Translations under genes and position numbers: made by a program
Part shown: piece after piece, positions 17,349-26,206 of the stretch
How the letters are laid out: every line of letters starts with the position of its first letter
Position numbering within the stretch: position 1 is the first letter of the stretch
Notes under the pieces: generated by a model
Database searches by the model: none
What the model was told of the DNA's origin: nothing
Seen by the model: only the letters and a program-made list of their open reading frames with translations
Assembly (NCBI RefSeq): GCF_042138895.1
Contig: NZ_JBHIKW010000010.1
Span: 1-64,000, forward strand
Source: Cedecea selenatireducens
GTDB lineage: Bacteria > Pseudomonadota > Gammaproteobacteria > Enterobacterales > Enterobacteriaceae
DNA: 64,000 nucleotides
Direction of reading: 5' to 3'

Positions 17349-19763
17349 ATGTCGAATTCTTATGACTCCTCCAGTATCAAAGTCCTTAAGGGGCTGGATG
17401 CGGTACGTAAACGCCCGGGCATGTATATCGGCGATACGGATGACGGCACCGGTCTGCACCACATGGTATTTGAGGTCGTGGATAACGCTATCGACGAAGC
17501 GCTCGCGGGCCACTGTAAAGACATCGTGGTCACTATCCACGCGGATAACTCCGTTTCGGTAACCGATGACGGCCGTGGTATTCCAACCGGCATTCACCCG
17601 GAAGAGGGCGTCTCGGCTGCGGAAGTTATCATGACCGTACTGCACGCCGGCGGTAAATTCGACGATAACTCCTATAAAGTTTCTGGCGGCCTGCACGGCG
17701 TAGGCGTTTCCGTTGTTAACGCCCTGTCACAGAAGCTGGAACTGTTGATTCGCCGCGAAGGCAAAACTCATCAGCAAACCTACGTGCACGGCGTGCCGCA
17801 GGCTCCGCTGGCGGTCACCGGCGAAACCGAACTGACCGGCACCCAGGTGCGTTTCTGGCCGAGCCATGAAACCTTCACCAACGTGGTGGAATTTGAGTAC
17901 GACATCCTGGCTAAGCGCCTGCGTGAGCTTTCGTTCCTGAACTCCGGCGTGTCTATTCGCCTGAACGACAAGCGCGACGGCAAGCAGGATCACTTCCACT
18001 ACGAAGGCGGCATCAAGGCGTTTGTTGAGTACCTCAACAAGAACAAAACGCCTATTCACCCGAACGTGTTCTATTTCAGCACTGAAAAAGACGGTATCGG
18101 CGTAGAAGTGGCGCTGCAGTGGAACGACGGTTTCCAGGAAAACATCTACTGCTTCACCAACAACATTCCTCAGCGCGACGGCGGGACTCACCTTGCGGGC
18201 TTCCGTGCGGCGATGACCCGTACCCTGAACGCCTACATGGACAAAGAAGGCTACAGCAAAAAAGCCAAAGTCAGCGCCACCGGTGACGATGCGCGTGAAG
18301 GCCTGATTGCCGTGGTTTCCGTGAAGGTGCCGGATCCGAAGTTCTCTTCCCAGACCAAAGACAAACTGGTTTCTTCGGAAGTGAAATCCGCGGTTGAGCA
18401 GCAGATGAACGAACTGCTGGCCGAATACCTGCTTGAACATCCTGGCGATGCGAAAATCGTTGTCGGCAAAATTATCGACGCTGCTCGTGCTCGTGAAGCT
18501 GCTCGTCGCGCACGTGAAATGACCCGCCGTAAAGGCGCGCTTGATCTTGCTGGCCTGCCGGGCAAGCTGGCGGACTGCCAGGAACGCGACCCGGCGCTGT
18601 CTGAACTGTACCTTGTGGAAGGGGACTCTGCGGGCGGCTCTGCAAAACAGGGGCGTAACCGTAAGAACCAGGCGATCCTGCCGCTGAAAGGGAAAATCCT
18701 GAACGTTGAGAAGGCGCGCTTCGACAAGATGCTCTCCTCTCAGGAAGTGGCGACGCTTATCACCGCTCTGGGCTGCGGCATCGGCCGTGACGAATACAAC
18801 CCGGACAAGCTGCGCTATCACCACATCATCATCATGACCGATGCCGACGTGGATGGTTCGCACATCCGCACCCTGCTGCTGACCTTCTTCTACCGTCAGA
18901 TGCCGGAAATCGTTGAGCGCGGCCACATCTACATTGCGCAGCCGCCGCTGTACAAAGTGAAGAAAGGCAAGCAGGAGCAGTACATCAAAGACGATGAGGC
19001 GATGGATCAGTATCAGATCTCCATCGCGCTTGACGGCGCAACCCTGCATACCAACGCAAGTGCACCTGCTCTGGCCGGTGAGCCGCTTGAGAAGCTGGTG
19101 GCCGAGTACAACACCGCGCAGAAAATGATTGGCCGCATGGAGCGTCGTTATCCGCGCAACCTGCTGAACAACCTGGTTTATCACCCAACGCTGCAGGCGG
19201 CTGACCTGATCGATGAAGCGAAAGTGACGCAGTGGATTTCTGCGCTGACTACCACGCTGAACGAGAAAGAGGAGCACGGCAGCACCTGGAAATACGCTAT
19301 CCACCGCAACAGCGAGCTGAACGTGTTTGAGCCGATTGTGCGCGTGCGTACTCACGGCGTGGACACCGACTACGTGCTGGAAAAAGAGTTTGTTGAAGGG
19401 GGCGAATACGGCCGTCTTTGCTCACTCGGTGAGAAGCTGCGTGGCCTGATCGAAGAAGATGCGTTTATCGAACGTGGCGAACGTCGTCAGCCGGTAACCA
19501 GCTTCGAGCAGGCGCTGGAATGGCTGCAGAAAGAGTCCCGTCGTGGCCTGGCTATCCAGCGTTATAAAGGTCTGGGCGAGATGAACCCGGAGCAGCTGTG
19601 GGAAACCACCATGGATCCGGACAGCCGCCGCATGCTGCGCGTTACCGTTAAAGACGCGATTGCTGCAGACCAGCTGTTCACCACCCTGATGGGCGATGCG
19701 GTAGAACCACGCCGTGCGTTTATCGAAGAGAACGCCCTGAAGGCTGCGAACATCGATATCTAA
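17349..19763 (+). CDS. gyrB: DNA gyrase subunit B
   Basis: ATPase subunit of DNA gyrase, 804 aa as in E. coli. The GHKL ATP-binding domain includes EVVDNAIDEALAG (about 42-54) and the GGLHGVGVSVVNALS lid, followed by a transducer domain. The TOPRIM domain contains EGDSAGGSAKQGR and DADVDGSHI, and a C-terminal tail closes the enterobacterial insert. ATG at 17349 is used; an in-frame TTG three bases upstream would only add one residue. Residues about 570-660 differ more from E. coli than the rest, which is common between genera. Confidence 0.98.
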   Translation: MSNSYDSSSIKVLKGLDAVRKRPGMYIGDTDDGTGLHHMVFEVVDNAIDEALAGHCKDIVVTIHADNSVSVTDDGRGIPTGIHPEEGVSAAEVIMTVLHAGGKFDDNSYKVSGGLHGVGVSVVNALSQKLELLIRREGKTHQQTYVHGVPQAPLAVTGETELTGTQVRFWPSHETFTNVVEFEYDILAKRLRELSFLNSGVSIRLNDKRDGKQDHFHYEGGIKAFVEYLNKNKTPIHPNVFYFSTEKDGIGVEVALQWNDGFQENIYCFTNNIPQRDGGTHLAGFRAAMTRTLNAYMDKEGYSKKAKVSATGDDAREGLIAVVSVKVPDPKFSSQTKDKLVSSEVKSAVEQQMNELLAEYLLEHPGDAKIVVGKIIDAARAREAARRAREMTRRKGALDLAGLPGKLADCQERDPALSELYLVEGDSAGGSAKQGRNRKNQAILPLKGKILNVEKARFDKMLSSQEVATLITALGCGIGRDEYNPDKLRYHHIIIMTDADVDGSHIRTLLLTFFYRQMPEIVERGHIYIAQPPLYKVKKGKQEQYIKDDEAMDQYQISIALDGATLHTNASAPALAGEPLEKLVAEYNTAQKMIGRMERRYPRNLLNNLVYHPTLQAADLIDEAKVTQWISALTTTLNEKEEHGSTWKYAIHRNSELNVFEPIVRVRTHGVDTDYVLEKEFVEGGEYGRLCSLGEKLRGLIEEDAFIERGERRQPVTSFEQALEWLQKESRRGLAIQRYKGLGEMNPEQLWETTMDPDSRRMLRVTVKDAIAADQLFTTLMGDAVEPRRAFIEENALKAANIDI

Positions 19764-19787
19764 TATTGAACGTCAGCGATTAAGAAG

Positions 19788-19813
19788 GCCGTGCTTTTAG
19801 CACGGCTTTTTTT
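19788..19813 (+). terminator. gyrB terminator
   Basis: The 7-bp stem GCCGTGC/GCACGGC with loop TTTTA is followed by seven T. It lies about 25 nt after the gyrB stop and ends the dnaA-dnaN-recF-gyrB unit. Confidence 0.9.
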
Positions 19814-19865
19814 ATGGGCGCTATACTTTGCGTTGTCGAATTTCTACATCACAGAGGGAAACACC

Positions 19866-20264
19866 ATGGGGCTTTTTGATCAGGTTGCGGGCTCGCTGTT
19901 AAACGGCGACGCCGGTAAATATCAGGCCATTCTAAGCTGGGTAGAACAGCAGGGCGGTATTCAGGCGCTGTTGGACAAGCTGCGCCAGGGGGGCTTAAGC
20001 GAAATCGTCTCCTCGTGGCTGAGCAGCAACGGGACAAATCAGTCGCTGAGCGGCGACCAGATAACCCAGGCGCTGGGTTCACCGTCCGTTGCGGCGCTGG
20101 GGGAAAAACTGGGCGTGGATGCCGGCTCGGCTTCCGCTTTACTGGCGGAATACCTGCCGAAGGTGATCGACGCGCTGTCGCCAAACGGCGAAGTCACGCC
20201 GGAAGCCCATAATGACCTGCTCAGTGCGGGTGTTAACTTACTGAAAGGTAAGCTTTTTAGCTGA
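19866..20264 (+). CDS. yidB: DUF937 protein YidB
   Basis: Small soluble protein of 132 aa, DUF937 family, function unknown. It begins MGLFDQVAGSLLNGDAGKY. A glycine-rich central segment SLSGDQITQALGSPSVAALGEKLG and the C-terminal PEAHNDLLSAGVNLLKGKL are typical of YidB. The ATG at 19866 is preferred over an in-frame start at 19791, which lies inside the gyrB terminator, because AGAGGGAA precedes it. Confidence 0.9.
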   Translation: MGLFDQVAGSLLNGDAGKYQAILSWVEQQGGIQALLDKLRQGGLSEIVSSWLSSNGTNQSLSGDQITQALGSPSVAALGEKLGVDAGSASALLAEYLPKVIDALSPNGEVTPEAHNDLLSAGVNLLKGKLFS

Positions 20265-20275
20265 CCTTTTTGTTG

Positions 20276-20301
20276 GCCCCGGCTTTATGTCCGGGGCTTT
20301 T
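20276..20301 (+). terminator. yidB terminator
   Basis: GCCCCGG/CCGGGGC stem with an 8-nt loop followed by TTTT, 12 nt after the yidB stop. Confidence 0.8.
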
Positions 20302-20412
20302 AAAAGAGGAGTTTGCCCGCCGCCTCTGATCCCCCTTTTCCCCGGAGTTTGCTGCTGTTTTTTGAGCGGAATCGCGTTAGCATGAGGTAAATCCATTACC
20401 TCTGAAGATCCC

Positions 20413-21225
20413 ATGGCCATAAAACTGATTGCAATTGATATGGATGGCACGCTGCTGCTGCCAGACCACACCATCTCCCCGGCGGTAAAACAGGCCGTTG
20501 CGGCGGCACGTGAACGCGGCGTGAACGTCGTTATCTGTACCGGTCGTCCGTTTGCTGGCGTTGAAAGCTATCTGCGCGAGCTGCATATGGATAAGCCCGG
20601 CGACTACTGCATCACCTACAACGGCGCGCTGGTGCAGAAAGCCAGCGACGGCAGCACGGTTGCCCAGACGGCGCTGAGCTATGACGACTATCGTTACCTG
20701 GAAAATCTGTCCCGCGAAGTCGGCTCGCACTTCCACGCGCTTGATCGCCACACGCTGTATACCGCAAACCGCGATATCAGCTATTACACGGTGCATGAAT
20801 CCTTTATCGCCAGCATTCCTCTGATGTTCTGCGAAGCGGAAAACATGGATAAAAACGGCGAGTTCCTGAAGGTCATGATGATTGATGAGCCGGCCATCCT
20901 CGACAAGGCCATCGCCAAAATTCCTGCTGAAGTTTTTGAACGCTACACGCTGCTGAAAAGCTCGCCTTACTTCCTGGAAATTCTCGATAAGCGCGTCAAC
21001 AAAGGCACCGGCGTGAAGTCACTGGCCGAGAAGCTGGGCATTAAGCCTGAAGAAGTGATGACCATCGGCGATCAGGAAAACGACATCGCGATGCTGGAAT
21101 ATGCTGGCATGGGCGTGGCGATGGACAACGCTATCGACAAAGTAAAAGCCGTCAGCAACTTTGTCACCAAATCCAACCTGGAGGACGGCGTTGCCTACGC
21201 TATCGAGAAGTTTGTGCTGAATTAA
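20413..21225 (+). CDS. yidA: HAD sugar phosphatase YidA (Cof type)
   Basis: Cytoplasmic HAD-IIB (Cof-like) phosphatase of 270 aa, active in E. coli on sugar phosphates such as alpha-glucose 1-phosphate and erythrose 4-phosphate. Motif I DMDGTLL has the catalytic Asp at 9 and the acid/base Asp at 11. Motif II is the ICTGRP threonine, motif III the C-terminal lysine (KGTGVKSLAEKLG), and motif IV GDQENDIAML. It lies between yidB and the dgo operon, as in E. coli. Confidence 0.95.
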   Translation: MAIKLIAIDMDGTLLLPDHTISPAVKQAVAAARERGVNVVICTGRPFAGVESYLRELHMDKPGDYCITYNGALVQKASDGSTVAQTALSYDDYRYLENLSREVGSHFHALDRHTLYTANRDISYYTVHESFIASIPLMFCEAENMDKNGEFLKVMMIDEPAILDKAIAKIPAEVFERYTLLKSSPYFLEILDKRVNKGTGVKSLAEKLGIKPEEVMTIGDQENDIAMLEYAGMGVAMDNAIDKVKAVSNFVTKSNLEDGVAYAIEKFVLN

Positions 21226-21247
21226 GCCCTTCTTCTCTCTCCTGCTG

Positions 21248-21273
21248 CCCTGGCTCTGCCGGGGTTTTTTTTA
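21248..21273 (+). terminator. yidA terminator
   Basis: CCCTGGC-TCT-GCCGGGG forms a 7-bp stem including one T-G pair, followed by eight T. It lies 23 nt after the yidA stop. Confidence 0.8.
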
Positions 21274-21311
21274 TCCTTTCATTCAGTAATTGCCTATTAT
21301 GTGATCCACAT

Positions 21312-21341
21312 TGTAGTACAACGACAATATATTGTACTACA
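21312..21341. promoter_or_regulatory. DgoR operator candidate
   Basis: A perfect 10-bp inverted repeat, TGTAGTACAA at 21312-21321 and TTGTACTACA at 21332-21341, with centres 20 bp apart. It lies about 110 bp before dgoR. GntR/FadR-type regulators bind such sites, and DgoR represses its own operon in E. coli. Confidence 0.75.
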
Positions 21342-21451
21342 TTGAGCGCATTGAAACGGTACCTGGTCTCACATTTGTACTTCAAAAATGCGGTGAAATT
21401 CAGCGGGAGCGGTAAAGTAGCGGGTAAGACTTTGTTCACAAGGAACCCGTT

Positions 21452-22141
21452 ATGACCCTCAATAAAACCGACCGCATCATCGTCACGCTGGGGCAGCAAA
21501 TCGTTAGCGGAAAATACGCGCCGGGTGCAGCGTTGCCGGCAGAAGCCGATTTGTGCGAAGAGTTTGAAACTTCGCGCAACATCATTCGGGAAGTGTTTCG
21601 CTCGCTGATGGCGAAACGGCTGATTGAAATGAAGCGCTACCGCGGCGCGTTCGTTCAGCCCCGAAACCAGTGGAACTACCTCGATACCGAGGTGCTGCAA
21701 TGGGTGCTGGCGAATGATTACGACCCACGCCTGATAGCCGCGATGAGCGAAGTGCGAAATCTGGTTGAACCCGCCATTGCCCGCTGGGCGGCGGAGCGCG
21801 CTACCTCGAATGACCTTGCCCGGATAGAAAGCGCCCTGAACGACATGGTGGCGAATAACCAGCACCGCGACGCGTTTAATGAGGCGGATATTCGCTATCA
21901 CGAAGCGGTGCTGGAGTCTGTGCATAACCCGGTGCTGCAGCAGCTGAGCATTGCTATCAGCTCCCTGCAGCGGGCCGTTTTTGAACGCACCTGGATGGGC
22001 GATGAGGCCAATATGCCGAAAACCCTCCAGGAGCATAAAGCGCTGTATGACGCTATCCGTCATCAGGACAGCGCGGCAGCGGAGCAGGCGGCGCTCACCA
22101 TGATCGCCAGCTCCACCAAACGACTGAAGGACATTACATGA
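21452..22141 (+). CDS. dgoR: D-galactonate repressor DgoR
   Basis: GntR-family regulator of the FadR branch, 229 aa. The N-terminal winged HTH (about 5-70) contains LPAEADLCEEFETSRNIIREVFRSL. The C-terminal all-helical FCD domain has the conserved Asp/His metal-ligand pattern (NEADIRYHEAV, then HKALYDAI). D-galactonate is the expected inducer. It is the first gene of dgoRKADT, and its stop overlaps the dgoK start by 4 nt. A perfect inverted repeat upstream is the likely autoregulatory operator. Confidence 0.93.
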   Translation: MTLNKTDRIIVTLGQQIVSGKYAPGAALPAEADLCEEFETSRNIIREVFRSLMAKRLIEMKRYRGAFVQPRNQWNYLDTEVLQWVLANDYDPRLIAAMSEVRNLVEPAIARWAAERATSNDLARIESALNDMVANNQHRDAFNEADIRYHEAVLESVHNPVLQQLSIAISSLQRAVFERTWMGDEANMPKTLQEHKALYDAIRHQDSAAAEQAALTMIASSTKRLKDIT

Positions 22142-23022
22142 CATCTCGCTACATCGCCATTGACTGGGGATCGACCAACCTTCGCGCCTGGCTCTATCAG
22201 GACGGAGCGTGCATCGACAGCCGCAAAAGTACTTCAGGCGTGACGCGCCTGGGCGGCAGGTCCCCGGAGGCGGTGTTTAGCGAGGTGGTTGCAGGCTGGC
22301 GAGAGACGCCCACGCCGGTGTTGATGGCAGGGATGGTGGGCAGCAACGCGGGCTGGAAAATTGCCCCATATCTGCCGTGCCCTGCTCGTTTTGCCACTTT
22401 CAGTGAACAGATGACGGCGGTAGCCGAACAGGCGTGGATCATTCCTGGCCTGTGCGTGCAACGCGATGACAATCAAAATGTGATGCGCGGCGAAGAGACC
22501 CAGCTGCTGGGTGCCCGCTCACTGCATCCTGCTCCGCTTTATATTATGCCCGGCACCCACTGCAAATGGGTGCAGACCGATGAACAGGCGGTGCTCGATT
22601 TCCGCACCGTATTGACCGGCGAGCTGCACCACCTGCTGCTTCAGCACTCCCTGATTGGCACCGGCCTGCCAGAACAACAGGCCAGCCCCGAGGCGTTCAA
22701 CGCCGGGCTTGAGCACGGGGTTCACGGCGGCGACCTGCTGCCGCAGCTGTTTGAAGTACGCGCCGCTCACGTGCTGGGCAAGCTACCGCGAGAGCAGGTT
22801 AGCGATTTCCTTTCCGGGCTGCTGATTGGCAGCGAAGCCGCAACGATGACGCGCCGCTTCGCCTGTTCAACCGGGCAGCCCGTCACTATTGTCGCCAATC
22901 CTGCGCTCAGCGCCCGCTACCAGGCGGCCTTATCCCTGCTCGGCTTTAGCAGCCAGGTAGTGGATGGCGACAGTGCTTTCCAGGCAGGAATAAGGAGTAT
23001 TGCAAATGCAGTGGCAAACTAA
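22138..23022 (+). CDS. dgoK: 2-dehydro-3-deoxygalactonokinase DgoK
   Basis: Sugar-acid kinase of 294 aa that phosphorylates 2-dehydro-3-deoxy-D-galactonate (KDGal) with ATP in the DeLey-Doudoroff pathway. It begins with the phosphate-binding motif AIDWGSTNLRAWLY at about 7-20. GTHCKWVQ and TGELHHLLLQHSLIG lie mid-protein, as in other DgoK proteins. It overlaps dgoR by 4 nt and dgoA by 17 nt, so translation is coupled along the operon. Confidence 0.93.
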   Translation: MTSRYIAIDWGSTNLRAWLYQDGACIDSRKSTSGVTRLGGRSPEAVFSEVVAGWRETPTPVLMAGMVGSNAGWKIAPYLPCPARFATFSEQMTAVAEQAWIIPGLCVQRDDNQNVMRGEETQLLGARSLHPAPLYIMPGTHCKWVQTDEQAVLDFRTVLTGELHHLLLQHSLIGTGLPEQQASPEAFNAGLEHGVHGGDLLPQLFEVRAAHVLGKLPREQVSDFLSGLLIGSEAATMTRRFACSTGQPVTIVANPALSARYQAALSLLGFSSQVVDGDSAFQAGIRSIANAVAN

Positions 23023-23623
23023 GCTTCCGCTGATCGCGATTTTACGCGGCATCACCCCGCTGGAGGTTCAGGCGCACGTGAGCGCATTGCTGGACGCCGG
23101 TTTTGACGCGGTGGAAATTCCCCTCAACTCCCCCCAGTGGCAGCAAAGCATCGCTTCTATGGTCACGGAGTTCGGCGATAAAGCGCTAATCGGGGCGGGT
23201 ACGGTGCTCAAGACGGAGCAGGTGGATGAGCTGGCGGCGATGGGCAGCAAGCTCATGGTCACGCCGAACACCCAGCCCGAGGTGATACGCCGCGCCGTAG
23301 CAAACGGTATGACGGTTTGTGCAGGCTGTGCGACGGCCTCCGAGGCTTTCTCCGCGCTGGATGCGGGCGCTCAGACGCTGAAAATTTTCCCTTCTTCTGC
23401 CTTCGGGCCGGACTACATCAAGGCGCTGAAAGCCGTGCTTCCGCCGGAGGTGCCGGTATTTGCCGTCGGCGGCGTCACGCCGGAAAACCTGCATGTCTGG
23501 CTGCAGGCTGGCTGTGCCGGCGCCGGGTTGGGCAGTGATTTATACCGCGCCGGGCAGCCGGTAAGCCGCACCAGCGAAAGGGCAAAAGCATTTGTTAAAG
23601 CGTATCAAGAGGCCGTGCAATGA
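23006..23623 (+). CDS. dgoA: 2-dehydro-3-deoxy-6-phosphogalactonate aldolase DgoA
   Basis: Class I KDPGal aldolase (205 aa, TIM barrel) that splits KDPGal into pyruvate and glyceraldehyde 3-phosphate. Arg14 (ILRGI), Glu37 (AVEIPL) and the Schiff-base Lys126 (TLKIFPSS) match the KDPG/KDPGal aldolase active site. ATG at 23006 is chosen over the in-frame TTG at 23000 because AAGGAG lies at the right distance. It lies between dgoK and dgoD with overlaps at both ends. Confidence 0.94.
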   Translation: MQWQTKLPLIAILRGITPLEVQAHVSALLDAGFDAVEIPLNSPQWQQSIASMVTEFGDKALIGAGTVLKTEQVDELAAMGSKLMVTPNTQPEVIRRAVANGMTVCAGCATASEAFSALDAGAQTLKIFPSSAFGPDYIKALKAVLPPEVPVFAVGGVTPENLHVWLQAGCAGAGLGSDLYRAGQPVSRTSERAKAFVKAYQEAVQ

Positions 23624-24768
23624 AAATTACCAAACTGACGACGTACCGTTTACCGCCGCGCTGGATGTTCCTGAAAATTGAGACTGACGAGGGCGTAGTG
23701 GGCTGGGGTGAGCCGGTTATCGAAGGCCGGGCGCGCAGCGTTGAGGCGGCGGTTCATGAGCTAAGTGAATACCTGATTGGCCAGGACCCGGCCCGTATTA
23801 ACGACCTGTGGCAGGTGATGTATCGCGGTGGATTCTACCGTGGCGGCCCGATTCTGATGAGCGCTATTGCCGGGATCGATCAGGCGTTGTGGGACATTAA
23901 AGGTAAGGTGCTCAACGCGCCGGTGTGGCAGCTGATGGGCGGCCTGGTGCGCGATAAAATTAAAGCCTACAGCTGGGTAGGCGGCGACCGCCCGGCGGAA
24001 GTGATCGACGGGATTAAATCCTTACGCAAAATTGGTTTTGATACTTTTAAATTAAACGGCTGCGAGGAAATGGGCATTATTGATAATTCCCGCGCCGTTG
24101 ATGCCGCCGTGAATACCGTGGCACAAATTCGTGAAACCTTCGGCAATGAAATTGAGTTTGGCCTTGATTTCCACGGCCGGGTTAGCGCCCCGATGGCAAA
24201 AGTATTAATTAAAGAGCTTGAGCCGTATCGCCCTCTGTTTATTGAAGAGCCGGTTCTGGCTGAACAGGCAGAATATTATCCTCGGCTGGCCGCACAAACC
24301 CATATTCCTATTGCGGCCGGGGAACGCATGTTCTCTCGCTTTGAATTTAAACGCGTATTGGAAGCGGGCGGGATTGCCATTCTGCAGCCCGATCTCTCTC
24401 ACGCAGGCGGTATCACCGAATGCTACAAAATTGCCGGAATGGCAGAAGCTTATGATGTTTCTCTGGCACCGCATTGCCCGCTGGGGCCAATTGCGCTCGC
24501 GGCCTGCCTGCACATCGACTTTGTTTCCCGCAATGCGGTATTCCAGGAGCAAAGCATGGGCATTCACTATAACAAAGGCGCCGAGCTGCTCGACTTCGTG
24601 AAAAATAAAGATGACTTCAAAATGGACGGCGGTTACTTCCTGCCGTTGATGAAGCCGGGTCTTGGCGTTGAAATTGACGAAGAGCAGGTGATTGCCCGCA
24701 GTAAAAATGTCACCGACTGGCGAAATCCTTTATGGCGTCATGCCGACGGTTCAGTGGCCGAATGGTAA
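23620..24768 (+). CDS. dgoD: D-galactonate dehydratase DgoD
   Basis: Enolase-superfamily dehydratase of 382 aa (mandelate racemase subgroup) that converts D-galactonate to KDGal. Metal ligands are in GLDFHGRV (Asp and the catalytic His), FIEEPV (Glu) and AAGERMFS (Glu), and the second catalytic His is in LAPHCPLG. The N-terminal capping domain begins MKITKLTTYRLPPRWMFLKI. The start overlaps dgoA by 4 nt. A hairpin lies between its stop and dgoT. Confidence 0.95.
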   Translation: MKITKLTTYRLPPRWMFLKIETDEGVVGWGEPVIEGRARSVEAAVHELSEYLIGQDPARINDLWQVMYRGGFYRGGPILMSAIAGIDQALWDIKGKVLNAPVWQLMGGLVRDKIKAYSWVGGDRPAEVIDGIKSLRKIGFDTFKLNGCEEMGIIDNSRAVDAAVNTVAQIRETFGNEIEFGLDFHGRVSAPMAKVLIKELEPYRPLFIEEPVLAEQAEYYPRLAAQTHIPIAAGERMFSRFEFKRVLEAGGIAILQPDLSHAGGITECYKIAGMAEAYDVSLAPHCPLGPIALAACLHIDFVSRNAVFQEQSMGIHYNKGAELLDFVKNKDDFKMDGGYFLPLMKPGLGVEIDEEQVIARSKNVTDWRNPLWRHADGSVAEW

Positions 24769-24830
24769 ATAAATAACGCCTGAAGTCTGCAGTAAAAAAT
24801 AAAACATTATAAACACCCTCTGTATAACAG

Positions 24831-24856
24831 GGCATGGTGAGTAGCATCGCCATGCC
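24831..24856 (+). other. Intergenic hairpin between dgoD and dgoT
   Basis: GGCATGG (24831-24837) pairs perfectly with CCATGCC (24850-24856). No T-run follows. It may set relative expression of dgoT or protect the 3' end of the upstream message, since this is the only sizeable gap (109 bp) in the operon. Confidence 0.5.
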
Positions 24857-24877
24857 ATATTCTGGAGACGAAATATC

Positions 24878-26170
24878 ATGGATATTTCTGCAACTGCGGT
24901 GAAACCTACGCGCCGCCGTTATTTAACGCTGGTGATGATCTTTATTACGGTAGTGATTTGCTACGTTGACCGCGCCAACCTCGCGGTCGCGTCGGCCCAT
25001 ATTCAGGCCGAGTTCGGTATCACCAAAACGGAAATGGGCTATATCTTCTCGGCCTTTGCCTGGCTTTATACCCTGTGCCAGATCCCGGGCGGCTGGTTCC
25101 TCGACCGCGTGGGCTCTCGCCTGACCTACTTTATTGCTATTTTCGGCTGGTCCGTCGCCACGCTGTTTCAGGGATTCGCCACCGGGCTTATGTCTCTGAT
25201 TGGCTTGCGCGCCATCACCGGTATCTTTGAGGCACCGGCGTTCCCGACCAATAACCGCATGGTGACGAGCTGGTTCCCGGAGCAAGAGCGTGCTTCTGCG
25301 GTAGGGTTTTACACCTCCGGGCAGTTTGTTGGCCTGGCGTTTTTAACGCCGCTGCTGATCTGGATTCAGGAGCTTTTAAGCTGGCATTGGGTATTTATCG
25401 TGACCGGCGGGATCGGCATCATCTGGTCGTTTATCTGGTTCAGGGTTTATCAGCCGCCGCGTAAAAGCAAAGGTATCAACACCGCCGAGCTGGACTACAT
25501 CCGCGAAGGTGGTGGCCTGGTGGACGGCGATGCACCGGCCGAAAAGAAAGCGCGTAAGCCGCTCAGCGCCGCCGACTGGAAACTGGTGTTCCACCGCAAG
25601 CTGGTGGGCGTTTACCTCGGGCAATTTGCCGTCACGTCTACCCTGTGGTTCTTCCTGACATGGTTCCCGAACTACCTGACGCAGGAAAAAGGCATAACAG
25701 CGCTGAAGGCCGGATTTATGACCACGGTGCCGTTCCTGGCGGCGTTCTTCGGCGTGTTGCTCTCGGGCTGGGTAGCCGATCGCCTGGTTCGCAAAGGTTA
25801 CTCGCTGGGCATCGCACGTAAAGCGCCCATCATCTGCGGGCTGCTGATTTCTACCTGCATTATGGGCGCCAACTACACCAACGATCCGGTGTGGATCATG
25901 ACGCTGATGGCGATAGCCTTCTTCGGCAACGGCTTTGCGTCCATCACCTGGTCGCTGGTGTCTTCCCTGGCGCCGATGCGCCTGATTGGCCTGACGGGTG
26001 GCGTGTTTAACTTTGTCGGCGGCCTTGGCGGGATCACCGTGCCGCTGGTGATTGGCTATCTCGCGCAAAGCTACGGCTTCGCTCCGGCGCTGGTGTATAT
26101 CTCCGTGGTTGCGCTGCTGGGTGCGCTTTCTTACATCCTGCTGGTAGGGAAAGTGGAAAGGGTCGGTTGA
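24878..26170 (+). CDS. dgoT: D-galactonate:proton symporter DgoT
   Basis: MFS anion:cation symporter of 430 aa that imports D-galactonate. It has about 12 membrane segments. The first helix carries YVDRANLAVA, and GGWFLDRVGSR is the MFS loop motif. The EAPAFPTNNRM block of helix 4 holds substrate-coordinating residues known in DgoT. The length equals E. coli DgoT. The start ATG has GGAG upstream (TCTGGAGACGAAATATC). It is the last gene of the dgo operon and a bidirectional terminator follows. Confidence 0.95.
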   Translation: MDISATAVKPTRRRYLTLVMIFITVVICYVDRANLAVASAHIQAEFGITKTEMGYIFSAFAWLYTLCQIPGGWFLDRVGSRLTYFIAIFGWSVATLFQGFATGLMSLIGLRAITGIFEAPAFPTNNRMVTSWFPEQERASAVGFYTSGQFVGLAFLTPLLIWIQELLSWHWVFIVTGGIGIIWSFIWFRVYQPPRKSKGINTAELDYIREGGGLVDGDAPAEKKARKPLSAADWKLVFHRKLVGVYLGQFAVTSTLWFFLTWFPNYLTQEKGITALKAGFMTTVPFLAAFFGVLLSGWVADRLVRKGYSLGIARKAPIICGLLISTCIMGANYTNDPVWIMTLMAIAFFGNGFASITWSLVSSLAPMRLIGLTGGVFNFVGGLGGITVPLVIGYLAQSYGFAPALVYISVVALLGALSYILLVGKVERVG

Positions 26171-26180
26171 TTAGAGAAAA

Positions 26181-26201
26181 GGGAGCGCCGGATGCGCTCC
26201 C
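26181..26201. terminator. Bidirectional terminator between dgoT and the deiminase gene
   Basis: Perfect 8-bp stem GGGAGCGC/GCGCTCCC with a 5-nt loop. The minus strand continues into TTTTC. It separates two convergent genes. Confidence 0.75.
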
Positions 26202-26206
26202 TTCCG

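Noticed and set aside
17727..19355. Very long open frame antisense to gyrB (542 codons)
   Set aside because: It mirrors the codon usage of gyrB, has no ribosome-binding site, and its predicted protein is His/Arg/Gln-rich without any fold signature.
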